Position numbers and translations under genes: made by a program. Positions 48,746 to 61,700 of a DNA stretch of 64,000 nucleotides are shown piece by piece (position 1 is the first letter of the stretch; each line of letters opens with the position of its first letter). The stretch spans positions 264,465,843 through 264,529,842 of the forward strand of contig OX352774.1 of assembly GCA_947095535.1 (NCBI GenBank), given 5' to 3'. The DNA is from Poecilobothrus nobilitatus. Taxonomy: Eukaryota; Arthropoda; Insecta; Diptera; Dolichopodidae. Below the pieces are notes generated by a model, which ran no database searches, was not told the origin of the DNA, and saw only the letters and a program-made list of their open reading frames with translations.

Positions 48746-51039
48746 TTATTTTACTATTTATTTCTTCATTTATTTAAATGAAAAAAAAAAAACTTCTTTT
48801 AAAATATAGGTTAAAATATAATTTATCCAGAAAACAAAAGTAATTTCTTTTGTTTGTTTTATTTTTAACTTAATCTGTGACTAAATTAAATTATATTCCA
48901 AATATGTCATATTTAATACAAGATAAAAAAAAATTTTTTTTTTTGCTTTTTCAAAATTTTCCATGCACATTTTTTATACATCTTTCTGTTTCTTCTATGT
49001 TATCACCTATATTATATACAATTAAAATTTATATATTTACTTTTTTACCCATTTATATTCAATTGTCCTTCCATATTTCATGAGGAGTACAAAACTATAC
49101 AAAATGAAGGAAAGAAAAAAATTGGAGAAAATTTGATTTTATATTTTTGTTGGGTCAAAAGAAAAACAACAATTTAACAAGAACAAAATTTGCAAGGATA
49201 ACAATAACTTTAAATTAAAAGAAAAATAACAAATGTCCTGATACCTTAGATATTTTGTTAAACCACATATATGAGTACACTTTTTTTCTTTTTTTTTTTT
49301 TTGGTGATATAAAGGACTTTGCACAAACCACTTTCGTATAATGTCATTTTCTTTTAGTACTAAGTTAAGTATCAAAAAAACAAACGAAGAAATAAAATTA
49401 GTACTAATTTTATCTAATTATTGAATACAAAAGAAAGTTGATTACAAGAAAATATTTAATTTTAGCTTATTCGGAGATTTGAGACTATCCCTTTAAATAA
49501 AATATATTAATAAAACGTTAAAGATAAAAAATAACCTAGACCGAAATGTTTATGACAAACATTACACTCATTTGACTATAAACTGAAAGAAAAAAAATCT
49601 TGTTACCAATAGTAAACGGTATTATATTTTACCAATTTACCATTATTATATATTTATTGTTTTTCTTTCTCTCTGTGTTTTTTTTTTTTTTTTTATTTTC
49701 TTTTTGGAATTTTTTGGGTAATTTAAATTATTTTTCACCTTATAGGATTTCAAAGGTCAGTACAAAAACTAAAACAAATAAAAAATTTAATAAAAAGTTA
49801 ATTTTAGACCAAAAGACCATGAAAAGAACAACAATAATACAGAAAATCCATTTATCGAATCCATATAAATATATCGTAAGTTGTTCATATTATATATGTA
49901 TGTATATACTTATGTATACGTAAATGAAAATATCCTATATATTTGAAATCGTATTGAAGAAATTGTTTTGTTGTATTCCCTAGAGAGAAAATAAATATAA
50001 ATACAATATAAGAAGAAAATAATATTACTAACACCTGGACTAGGAATATATAGGTATAAAAAAATCAACTAACCAATTTTTTATATGGAATCTATGGAAT
50101 CCTTGTACCTAGTTACCTAGAAATATGTTTAGATACATCCGGTATAGATTAAAATAATGTGTATATTTATTATTTTTTTGTTATTGTTTTTGTTTTTTTT
50201 TTTTTTTGGTTCAAGGTAGATTCAAATGTTATTACAGAGGTTAGATTAGATTTCAGTTAACAAGAACAAAACCCAAACCAAAAATAAAATATAAATAAAT
50301 GTTTGTTGGAAATAAATGAAAATTTCTATGCTTTTGTTTTAGTTCTGGAAATGGGTATGTGTGCCTTAGAATGCCTGACTGCGGGGGGGATAGATAAAAG
50401 AAATATTGTTTGGAAAAAGAGCGATCAAATTTTTTTTTGTATTTTATTTTTTATTTTTGTGGAAAATTAAATTTAAAATTAAAATTACATTCTGAGTAAA
50501 CAAGGACACTCATAAAATGAAAAACAAGTTATACAACGTAAAAAGAAAAACAAAAAAAAAATTTTTTCTCGGTGTCAACATGTTGATATTTTTAATTTGT
50601 TTGGCAAAAGGTTACATTATTTTAAAAATGTTATAAAGACTTTTGAGAGCTTTAAAATATGATTGAATTAATTTTTAAATAAATTCTGAAACAATTGAAA
50701 GAAAAATTTTAATTTGTGTTTTAGATATCAGATTTTGTAATCCTAAATAATATAAAATTTAATAAGGAATCTAGGAAGAGGATTACGGGTTTCAGAAATA
50801 TTTCATTTTTATTATAACTAAAATTTTTTCACAAATTTTTGTTTATTTTAAATATTTTCTGAAGAAATCGAAACAGTTCCAATAGTTTCACATTAAAACC
50901 TTTTGCCTCGAAACGAAATTTTATATTCAGTTTTTTGTTTGCTTTGCAACTTTACATCAGTAGAAAAATAGATTTTCTTAAAATATAAATGTATTTCATC
51001 CCTATTTGTCCTTAAGTTGACTTGAAACAATTCACTTTT
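48746..51039. other. AT-rich non-coding stretch
   Basis: No gene. A plus-strand frame at 49600-49923 (107 codons) spans a T-run and an A-rich segment and shows no domain. Composition explains it. Confidence 0.5.
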
Positions 51040-51915
51040 TAGCATATTTTCAAAAAATTTAAAAAAAAATATATTTTTTATACCTTCACTCTGTCCGTCT
51101 GTCCGTCCGTCCATCTCTTTACAAAACTTCTACACTGTTTGAAATAAAGCAATGAAATTTTAACTACTGATAGGCATCGTCAAAATACTAACTTTGTAGA
51201 ACAACATTTTTCTGTAACCCCACCCGTTACGGAGCTACATCCTTACAAAGTTCGATAAAGCTCTGTCTTTAAATTGTTATAACACAGTAAGTTCTATAAG
51301 GCATATTTTAAATTTCGAAACGCCAAACGATAGCTGGTTTTATAAACTTTATAAATATAATATAAAATAAATATGTGGCTTTGCCATGCGGTATTTTAAT
51401 ATACCGTTATGTGAAACTGAATTTATCTAAAAATTTGGACCCTCTTATTTTAAACGGTTTAACTTAGAAGCTTGAAATTTAGAGGAGTTAGATCCTTGGA
51501 AATAAGTATGAGTCAATTCAGAAAATATTTTTGTGTAGCCCCCCCGTTTAGGAGCTATAAGAGGTCAAAAATTGAAAATTCTCTATTTTTAAACACCTGT
51601 AACTTGGGCACCGGTCCAAATTTTTTTGAAGTAATACACAAAAATTAAAGCTCCAACATTATATCTTTATTTGTGTTAATAATTTTGCTTACTAATATAG
51701 AGAGTTACATTAACGAAAGTGTGATTTGATTTTCCTCAATTTTTTCTTATTGTTTTCATTATTATTCATAATTTGTATTAATAAAATATGTAATTTATAC
51801 TATTATAAATTTATTTTTCAATATAACTACTCTTTACTCTAGGCTTATTATGGAATATTTTTTAATTTTGGAAATGTGCTCCTTTGAAAACCCTTGGTTT
51901 TTTACATTACTTGTT
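51040..51915 (-). repeat. Dispersed repeat A, copy 5 (near full length)
   Basis: It starts TAGCATATTTTCAAAAAATT, then TATACCTTCACTCTGTCCGT with a GTCCGTCC tract at 51091-51115 and ACAAAACTTCTACACTGTTT. GTAACCCCACCCGTTACGGA follows at 51216, then TACCGTTATGTGAAAC at 51402 and GTAACTTGGGCACC at 51598. It ends in TTATTATGGAATATTTTTTA and CCCTTGGTTTTTTACATTAC. This is the most complete copy and the best model for the family. It matches copy 1 throughout. Confidence 0.85.
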
Positions 51916-53754
51916 TATATATGATTATGTATTCATAGAGGAGTAATCTCTAACATTTTATTTTAATACCTAAGGTCGTGAGACTTTTTTCAAGTTTACC
52001 TTAGAAGCAATACACATAGATATATATTAGAGTCGTAGAAGTCGTTTATACCTACATAAAACACAATATTATATAACTTAAATAATGATGAAATGAAATC
52101 GAGGTGTTTATAATAACAAATTAGATGTAAACTGATTGAAAACTCAAAAATAATATTGAATTTTTGATTTCACTTAAAATATTTAAAAAAATTTTCTCCA
52201 CAAATGCAATTTTACTATTTACTATGGAAAATTCTTTAATTTTCTAACGTTTTTTAAAAGTTATTCTGTGAGAATGATAAAAATACATAGTAAAAATTTC
52301 AAATAATTTTCCCCTGATTAAAATTTATTTTTATTTTATGGTTACTTAAGAAAAATTATAATTTATTTAGAAAAATATAATTTAGTCTGAAAATAAAATT
52401 ATTAAAGTCTATGACTAAGAATTTCCATAGAATGTGTCTATAAATTTTCCATAGAATGTGTGTCTATAATTAATATTAATAAAATATTCTAATTAAAACT
52501 TTTACAATGGCTATGAGAACTTTGATACATTATTAGTATAGCTTATAATGAATTGGAAAATTTAAAATAAAAAATTATAATATAATGAAAACTGAATTTA
52601 TAATGAACACTTCTATTTAAATAATTAAATTAAGTTACTTTAAGTAATTGGTTAGAGAATATGACACGAAAGAATTTATTATGAAAATTAAATGAAAATT
52701 ATATTAAAGTTATAGAAAGGATATACGTGTAGTAGAAAATTATTTAATAGTTTGAATTATTGATTAAAGATTAAAATTAAATTTGTTTTATTTTTCACTA
52801 TTTTATTACTATTTGAGCAATTTAAAACGTTTTTAACACAATCTTTAAAAAAAAATGACTAGATAATAAAAGAAATCCTAAAAAAAATACCAGACCCTGC
52901 CAAAAATTTTGGGTAATTGAATTTCAAAATCTGAAGCAAATGTTATTTTGAAATTTTTGATTCTAATGTATTGTTTGGTTACAGTATTAAGAAATCTGAT
53001 ATCGAACGTTGCAAGCGGAACTTTAAAAATGAAAAACTCGCAATCTATATTTTCTTGAAATTTTTCAGATAATGTTTTTCTGCAAGTGCTTTTCATATGA
53101 TGTATTAAATTTACTATTTCATTATTTTCTTGAAATTTTAAACATTTTCGTCATTGTGGCTTCTTTCTATAGAGATATATACAAGTATACAGTGTTTGCT
53201 GGTTATATGTACAAATAGATATATAGAGTTATTTGATGCATTCAAATTTACATGTTTTCTAAGCTTAATGCTGAAAACAACAAATACAGCAAATCTCTTA
53301 AAGTAGATTAATTTTTTTGCATATGATTCCCATATGATCTCCTTATGATCCTCATAATAAGATCTGATCCCACTTGTGATAATTAAGAAGTAAAAAATTT
53401 CTTAAGTTTCACGCAGAACGCAGAAGACGCAGAAACTTGTTATAAAATACAAAAAGAGCAGACCGAAAATTTTATTTTTATATATGTTACCGGCTCTTCT
53501 TAATAATTATAGGGTCTGCTTAAAATTGAAGAACCTTCTCTTAATTTTAAAACAATTTTTTTTAACAAAAATGAAAATTCGAAGAAAAATTCCAAATTTT
53601 GATACAAAAAATACTGACAATTCGAGAATGTTTTTAAAAATTGCTTTTCTTTTTTTAAATGCCTAGTCAATTTTTTTATAATTTTTTTTAGTTTTTGATT
53701 TGAAAAAGAATAAAATTTAAATAAAACAGTAATTTATGCAAAAAAACACAATTT
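51916..53754. other. AT-rich non-coding stretch with small repeats
   Basis: A three-unit ACGCAGA-type repeat lies at 53411-53434. A local duplication TTCCATAGAATGTGT appears twice at about 52425-52460. A minus-strand frame of 72 codons (52878-53096) has mixed residues but no recognisable domain and no support from its neighbours, so it is not called. Confidence 0.5.
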
Positions 53755-54455
53755 TTATACCCGTACGATAAGTATTGGGTACAATTTAATAACTCTTCCG
53801 TTTGTAACACCTCGAAATAAGTGAGCTAGATATACATTCAAAGGTATGGATCAGATCAGAATAAAATTCTTAGTCGATTAAGTTTCGTCCGTGCGTCCGT
53901 CAGCACGCTAACTCAAAAACTAGGAAAGCTGGAGTATTAAAGTTAACACAAAATATTCTTGGATCAATTTGAAGGTTCCATAACTTTTTTGGTTGAGATC
54001 CGACCAAATCTTCGGGTAGCTCTCGAACAACTTACTTTTTAAGAAATAATGCAATGTATGGCGATATATAATAATATACATATACATATTAATATATATG
54101 TGGTATTTTGTAGTAAATTTAGTATAAATTAATATACATTTGCCACTTAGTATTAAATGGTACTATATCACATTTGAAAAAGTTTTGGATTGATAATCGT
54201 TAGTTTGGAAGGTCAGAATCTCCTTTTGAAGATTGTATAAAAATGTATATGTACAATATATAATATATTTGAATATGAAATATATACAATAATATATAAT
54301 ATTGGAATATATATAAACCATCGTTCATCGTTAAAATACTGAAAAATTAAAAAAATAATATTATAAGCAGAGTGGCAGACTGTGAACATACTAACGGGTT
54401 CGTACGGATATCTAAGAGTTGACAAAGACAACTGTATTCTTCCTCATTTTGTTTA
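53755..54455 (+). repeat. Dispersed repeat B, copy 4
   Basis: This copy has the best head. TTTTTATACCCGTACGATAA is followed by CTTCCGTTTGTAACACCTCG, AAAATTCTTAGTCGATTAAG, TTTCGTCCGTGCGTCCGTCA and GCACGCTAACTCAAAAACTA. The middle is replaced by TA-rich sequence (54060-54320). The end has GGGTTCGTACGGATATCTAA and GACAACTGTATTCTTCCTCA. The head wording, with the TATACCCG start and the GTTTGTAACACCTCGAAATA block, is the style I associate with dispersed fly repeats. Confidence 0.82.
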
Positions 54456-55967
54456 AATTTAAATGTTCGAATGCAAGAATTATGCTTGTACGTTCTAATT
54501 AAATCTTTTGTTTAGGAACAATGAAAGTGTTACAAAAAAAAACAAAAAAAACCTTTTACATTCGTTCTAAATTGTATAGCGTTAAACGAAGAAATGACAC
54601 AGAAAACTAAAATTTGAAATCAAATATGTGATGACTGGTGAGGCCCTTTTAACAAAAAAAAACAAATGAAAATTTATATAGGTTATTGCTTAACTTAATC
54701 CTTTCTTTCATGGTGTTTTTACAATTACAATTTAAAAAATAAACTACAACAAAATATAAAAACTAAACATAAAATGTTTTTATTAATTTGTACAAATAAA
54801 TGTTTGATTCTATATTATGTGGTACGAATTATAAAAACAATGAATGTTGTTTTCAACGTCCGCCTACCTGGTATTGGCGGAATAAAATAATGCAAAAAAA
54901 AAAAAATTAAACAATACCGCAAAAATTAGGCCGTTATTTCATGTCCTTGCGGTGTTATATTATATCATTCTGTCGTTCTTCAATTTTTTTTAAAGGTATA
55001 ATTTCATTATTTTCAGCGTATGTGGCAGTATACATGTATAAAAGTTCATATGTGGCAGCATACTGGTCAAAAAGGAATAAAGCAGTAATTGTAAATCAGA
55101 TACAAAGTGAATACCTCCTCTTTAACAGAAGGTTTACAGGTATTGAAATATTTGTAAGTCTTTTAGAAAAAGCGATTATACCCTAATTCCCAGCCTTTTA
55201 CACTTTTTTCAGAATGTTTATATGAAATATGTATATGCGAGCTGATTTAGTTTCTAATTATTTTAGTTATATATAATTTAATTTTGGTAAGATACCTTTT
55301 TGCGACGTTACTTCATTTTAATATTCAAGAATGAAGAAATAACGCCACAATATAATAAAATAATACCCCAACAAAATAAAATAAGGCAGCAAAAATAAAA
55401 TTGTTTAAATTTAAAAACTTACTTAACCTTTTTAATAAAACGAAAGCTTCAAAGCTCTGACTTGTAAAAGTATTAAAAAATTTTTATTGCTTGAAGAGTA
55501 TTTAAATCCTTTGTTTCTCATGCAAAATAAATGTTGCTAGTTCACTCTAAATTTCAAGTTCGTTCTAATATTTTGCACTAATTTAAATTCTTAAATAAAT
55601 TTGAATGAGTAGGCACACGCCATTCCAATTATAAATAAAGCAGAAACGTGATACTAAGCAATAGAAACATAAGTGGATTCAGACAAAATTCTATAAAGTG
55701 ATTATAAACATAAGAACGAATATAAAAGTAAAACAAAATAATATTTAAATAATAATGTTGATAGGTGCAGGTATAGGGCAGGTACCTATATGTTTTAAAA
55801 ATACAATATAATTGAGCCTACATTTTTTTTTTCCTTCTTTTTCATAATTTTTGTTTTTTTGCGTTCAAAATCAAAATGTTTAGCTATTGTTGTTAAAAAT
55901 TATAGGAAATTGCAAAACTTTATCTACTGTAGTTGAGATTCACTCTAAATATATATTTTTTTCCTTC
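54456..55967. other. AT-rich stretch with one exon-like segment
   Basis: Mostly AT-rich and non-coding. A 15-base word TATGTGGCAGYATAC occurs twice, 30 bases apart (55019-55033 and 55049-55063). The segment 55017-55153 is bounded by TTTTCAG and GTAAGT and is open in one frame. I do not call a gene. Confidence 0.45.
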
Positions 55968-56780
55968 TTTTTAGTAAACATTTTTCAATAAAGTTGTGAA
56001 AAATTTGCTATTCTGTTCGTCTGCCCTTCTATTTCCAAAACTTCTACACGATTTTAGATAGAGCAATGATATTTTAACCACACATAGGTCTGTTCAAAAA
56101 ATTAATATTGTACAACAACATTTCAATGTAGCCCCACAGGTTAAAGGAACTACTACAGCTCCTCAAACTTTGAAAAGGCCCTAGTTTTATAGTTTGTGTA
56201 TGTCTCGGGCTTTGCTTTATCAATTTCGATTCCAAAAACGCCAAACGACAGAACATTTTTTTTAAATTTTATTAATCAGTAGATATCAAAATTATACAAT
56301 TTTTTGAAATTCAATATATTTAATATACCGTTATGTGAAAACAAAGTTTTGCAAGATTTTGTTTCCTTCATATCTCGGCAACTCTCTTAGATCGGGACCT
56401 GAAATTTTAAAGGATATTTGAGAATTAGCACAAGTTCCCTCGGAAAATATTTTTGTTTCAGCAAACCAATAAGAGACCGAAAATTAAAAATTTCTTATTT
56501 TTAAAGACCTGTAACTTAGCCAACTGTACAACGTTTTTTGAAGTAAAACGTAAATATTAAAAGTCAAATATTTTCTGTTAATAGATTTTCAGATTAATTA
56601 CAAAAGGTTAAAACTTAAAAGCTAAGAAACTGTGGTTTAATTTTTCACCAATTGTCCATACATATCCATATAAAATTCTCAGAACAGTTAGAAATTCTGG
56701 TGCAAGTCACAATTCCCAATTGTTTTTATTGTCTTTTGGAAAATGTGCGCTATGAAAGTCCTTAATTTATATTCCATCTT
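55968..56780 (-). repeat. Dispersed repeat A, copy 6
   Basis: Starting with TTTAGTAAACATTTTTCAAT, it has GTTCGTCTGCCCTTCTATTT at 56017, CCAAAACTTCTACACGATTT and then GTAGCCCCACAGGTTAAAGG at 56130. TACCGTTATGTGAAAACAAA follows at 56326 and GACCTGTAACTTAGCCAACT at 56506. The terminal TGTCTTTTGGAAAATGTGCG block is at about 56730. Order and length agree with copies 2 and 5. The minus-strand frame at 56074-56256 is a shadow. Confidence 0.83.
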
Positions 56781-57455
56781 GTTTTAGTATTATTTTTTTT
56801 AGCAGGAGTGTTTAATTGGTTGCTTCTATGGCATTACTTTACTTTTATCCTTGTTATTACAGTTTTATTATATCCTTAATTGGCAACAAAATTTAACAAA
56901 GAAATAAAAAAAATAAAAAAACAAAATAACAAAGAGGAATTTAACACGCATCTATAATAGATACAAACTAACTAACATTACTAACAAAATTTGTAACTAT
57001 TATGAATGGTGGTGAAAATTAATGAAATACAAAAAATTTGTTTTGATTGTTTTAGTGTTCAGATAATATATAGTAAATTTTTTTTTATATAATATATTAT
57101 ATTTTGTGTATAAATAAATAAAAAAAAAAATGTAACCTTCAATTTTTAATTAATATTTTCTTTTATTTTTTCTGACAGTTTTATATATTTTATTAGAACT
57201 TTTTGGTATTTTTGATTTTGGTATTTTGATAGGATATTAAAGACAAGATTATGAATATTATAAAATCAATAAGGAAGTAAAACACAACCGGTGATGATAT
57301 TGTTATTTTAAATATAATAGTAAGAAGGTATTGATTAATATTATTTAATTATATTTAATTCGTACAGTCCGATAAATTGTGAGTCTACATTGAATTCAAG
57401 TAAAATGCAGGCATACTGCGAGATCTGTTTATGTTTATAATATTATTATGTATTA
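56781..57455. other. AT-rich non-coding stretch
   Basis: Nothing recognisable between repeat A copy 6 and repeat C copy 2. Confidence 0.5.
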
Positions 57456-57785
57456 CGTTAAACCTTCAATAATTACCTCATGCAGTAAGGTTTATATACT
57501 GTTATGTTATTATGTTGTAACTGTTGTAACGGCTATGGTCACTATTAGCAAAATAGTAGTAATAATAGGCGGACTCATTGTTTCCTTACAGTCCCGCTCC
57601 GAATCGAATGATACCGCATCCTTTTTGTTATTCTTTCCTCTCCCTACTCCCTAGCCTATATACTGCATTAGCAGGTAAGAGTTTCATCCCATTATATTGG
57701 CTAAAGGCGGAGGTGGGTTTAGTCATTAAAAATCTGACACTACCACGGGAAATTATTGGTGTCTTTGGAAGATTCCCACACTTTA
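57456..57785 (+). repeat. Dispersed repeat C, copy 2
   Basis: From CCTTCAATAATTACCTCATG at 57473 to GTCTTTGGAAGATTCCCACA at about 57761 it follows copy 1 (12860-13161) closely, with scattered substitutions and small indels. The two overlapping plus-strand frames (57448-57654 and 57578-57814) run through it. One reads GKSFIPLYWLKAEVGLV where copy 1 is broken by a stop, so a faint coding ancestry is possible but unproven. It lacks the AAT microsatellite head of copy 1. Confidence 0.82.
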
Positions 57786-58727
57786 ATCACTTTCAAAATG
57801 AAACTTTAAAATAAGGGAACTATGTTATATTAAAAACTAAAATTTAAATTTAAAACTTCTGAAAAGAAAAATCCATAATATTAGTTTAAACACAATATTT
57901 ATCTATCAATCATTTATCAATAAAAAAATATCTCTATAATATTAACAATTATTTCATATAACAAAATTTTAAACACTAGATAAAAATAAAATTTTATTCC
58001 TTCTTCTCATCACATTATCATCATACTATTTTCAGCAAAACAAAATTCTTTACTATAAGGGTAAAATAAACTTTAAAGGATGAATATTTCAAAACACCAA
58101 TAACTCAAACTCTTAAATCGATACTTTTGCCTTTTACTCTATTTGCCTCAGAAATGTTGATCTTAAGTAAACGAGAATTTAATTCAAGACTGTAAAAATA
58201 TTTATGATTTAATTACCAATTGATGTTCAAAATTGTCTACTGTTTCGTACAGTATATATGTATGTATATATATATATGTATAGTTATGTTCTGTTCTTGA
58301 AAAACTTTTCTTTTATTTTTCAATAAAAAGAAAATTACTTTATTAATGAAATAAGTATTAAAATATTATTACATCTCCTGAATATTAAGTAAAAGAAATT
58401 TTTTTTTTTTTTTTGGTAATATATTTTATTCATTATTCATTTTTTTATTTTAACTGTAAAATATTCACTTTTGATTCCCACGTTTTTTAATAAATTTTTA
58501 TTAACTTCCGCTTTTCTTAATTTTCCATTTTGAAAATGATCTGACTTCGGATATTATATTAAATTTTCTAACGATAAATACTTTAATTTTAATTTAAATT
58601 TTTATTTTTATTTTTTTCATTTTGTTTTATAATTTAATTAAAATTAAATTTTTAAATAATCTTATTGTTTCTTCTTTTTCTTATTTTGTTGTTTTTTTTT
58701 TTTAATATTTTAGCCATAAGGAATTTC

Positions 58728-58762
<35 letters not shown>

Positions 58763-61700
58763 AAAAATAATAAAATTCTTTAGTCAATTTAATGATTAAT
58801 TGTTATTTTAATTCTCTTTTCTCTATTTCTCCCTTTGCTTTAAAAAAAGGAAAAAAATTTTTTAATTTCTAACTTTAGATATAAATTTCATGTTCATAAT
58901 AAACAAAAAATCAATTTCTTAGAAATGGAATGAAAAAAAAAAAAAAAAAACATTTTATCCTCGAAAAAAAAGAAAAACAAAACTAAAATTCCTTTCAATT
59001 TATCTTAATAAAATCATCATCTATATTATTATCATCGTTGTTGGATCAACGTCTTAGGTATAGGCGGCAACAACATTTCAAATTATCCTATGAATCGTGT
59101 AAAGAATAAAATTTAATCCAATATCTTTCTGTTACTTAACTGTCTCTTTCTATCTTCTCTATCCTTATTTTTCTAACAATAATACAATTTTTATTGAAAA
59201 ATTTTGATAAAATGACTAACTAATAATTCCTGTCATAATCCAACTACCATTCTTCATCTTCGTGTCGTATAATATTAAAGTTTTTTCTTCAGTTCACTTT
59301 TCAATATTCTCTTAAATACACCAAGAACACCAACAACAAAAAAAAAAATTTAAAAACTTTGCCGACAATAGATACTTTAATAATTTAATTGAAATTATAG
59401 CAGAAAATAACAGAAAATTAAAACAAAATATAAAAAAAAAAACAAAAAACAGAAAAAAAATAAGTAATGGCACCACTAGAATGATATTATTTATTGGGTA
59501 TATCTAAGAAGGTCGCTATGAAATTATAAATTTATAAATATTTTTTTTAACCCCTCCCCGGTATTATACCTAAAAAATCTAATAACTAAAGATTTAACAT
59601 TTAAAATTTAGACCCTCATTTATTTTAAAAGTTTATAAGGAAAATTTATATAAAACCAAAATTTTAATTTTGCAAATTACCAATTCAACAAATAAAATTT
59701 AGCAGGATGGGAGTTCTCAAGAAACAAAAAAAAACGAAAAAAACAAAAACGCGAATACCAAACCAATGTCTTACAGTAAAGATTGAAGTAAAATTAAACT
59801 GTAAGCGATACCGAAAATAAAAACAACTGAAAAAATATTAAATTTGTGAAAAGCATTTTTTTGAATTTATCTAAAAATTAGAAAAGATTCCTTTCAAAAG
59901 ATAAAATAACTGTGAAAATAATTATTATTAATTTCCGGGAATTTTTTTCTTATTTTTTTAACTGTTGTTTTTGTTAAAAAAATATTTTTTATATTAAATT
60001 TTAAGCAACCTATTAAAAAATTGTTTTCATTCATAATTGTGGCTTATATAACTTGAAATTAAAGTTCAGAACATCAACATAAGGTTCAGAACATAGAATA
60101 ATAATATTATCTCCGAAGCAGAGTATTCTTATTTGTGTCAAATACGTCAACATTGTGTTTTGACAATTTGACAGAAATAATAAAATTAATTAGAAAGTAC
60201 CACTGTTAGAAAGGTTGGTAAAATAAATACTAAGGCAGTGGTGAAACACCAATATTTTCTATTCCTTTTTTTAATTTTCTTTTCTACACTTTTTAAAATG
60301 ACAGAGGAGTTAAACTTTTTTGAAAGTTTTAAAAAATAGAATGAAAATAATAAAGAGAAATTCACTATTCACCATATTTATCAATAACATCTGAAAATAT
60401 CAAAAAAAAAAACATGTATGGAAGAAATGTCAAAAAAAGTGAATCAAAAGTGAAGACAAAATAAACAAATTTCTATTTTTCAATTTCAAAAAAAGTTAAT
60501 AAACGGAGGGATGAAAAGGTGACGCTTTGAATATAAAAAAGGATAAAAAAAATTACGTCTAACCGCTAAATAAGAAAGATTAACGGTTTATATTTTGTTT
60601 TTCTTAGTTATACCTGTTATGTCTTCGAATTATATTAAGATTTAATGAAATAAATTATTAATTTTAAATATACACAGTGCAGTCCCCATCAAAACAATAT
60701 CTTCAAGCTAGATGAAAGACTTTTTTAAACCACTGAATTAACAATAATTATAGAGTATATCCTAGCGAAATAATATGAATTATAAATAATGAAATATCCT
60801 ATAGTTTACAAGTTATATTTTTCGAAAACCAAAATGTTGAATTAATTGGTATCAAACAACAAAAAATTTTAGCTATTTCTGGTAAAAAAAAAAATGTACC
60901 TAAACTTGTATAGAGGGTACAGACTGGACGTATTTCAGAATATTCTAAATTGAATATCTTATAAAAAAAGTTCAATATTTTTTTTTCCATAGAATTATAA
61001 TTACACAATATATAATATACTGAATATATATATATATACACAAATACTCTAACATATTAAACTAAACATATTATTATTGATAATAATTATATGTAAATAG
61101 CTTTAGGACTAAATTATTTGGAATGAGTATTTGGCAAGGTCTTTAACAAGTCATTAAAAATATAATATTGGTCTGAGAAAACTTTCAAATTAAGTTTTTA
61201 TTGAATATTGCTATCTCGCTCTACATTATATCTTTTTTCTGTTTTTTTTTTTTTTGTTTTTGTTTTTGTTTTAATGAAATAGAAAAAGATTTAAGATAAA
61301 AGACAATTAAATTAATATTAAAATTAAATTTTGTATTTTTTTTTTTATTATTCGTTTTTGTCTTTCATTGGAAATAAAATTCAATTGATTCATTTATTTG
61401 TTAGAAATATTTAATTGGCTGAAGAAAAAATTTGAATTAGGAAAAAATAAAAAAAATAAAAATAACATTAAATTATAGAAATTATATTTGGATGAAAGAT
61501 AAAAAATTTTTTTATTAAAAATGAAGTGGAGTAGGAAATATTGATTTAATAATAATTTAATGCCGACTTAAAAAATTTTTAAAATTCCACTATTATCAAA
61601 GTTTTTAAAATTTCACTAAATATTTGAAGTAATAGAATTTCTATTTTTTACGTGATTAAATGGGAATCATCGAAAGAATCTACAGAGGAATGGTACAAGC

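Noticed and set aside
49600..49923. Plus-strand frame of 107 codons
   Set aside because: Runs through a T-run (phenylalanine block) and an A-rich part (lysine block); composition alone explains it.
52878..53096. Minus-strand frame of 72 codons with mixed residues
   Set aside because: No domain, no neighbouring exon and no second copy; a chance frame cannot be excluded.
54860..55400. Possible inverted pair of CGTTATTTC/GAAATAACG words flanking the exon-like segment
   Set aside because: Only about nine bases agree and the surrounding wording does not align, so terminal repeats are not supported.
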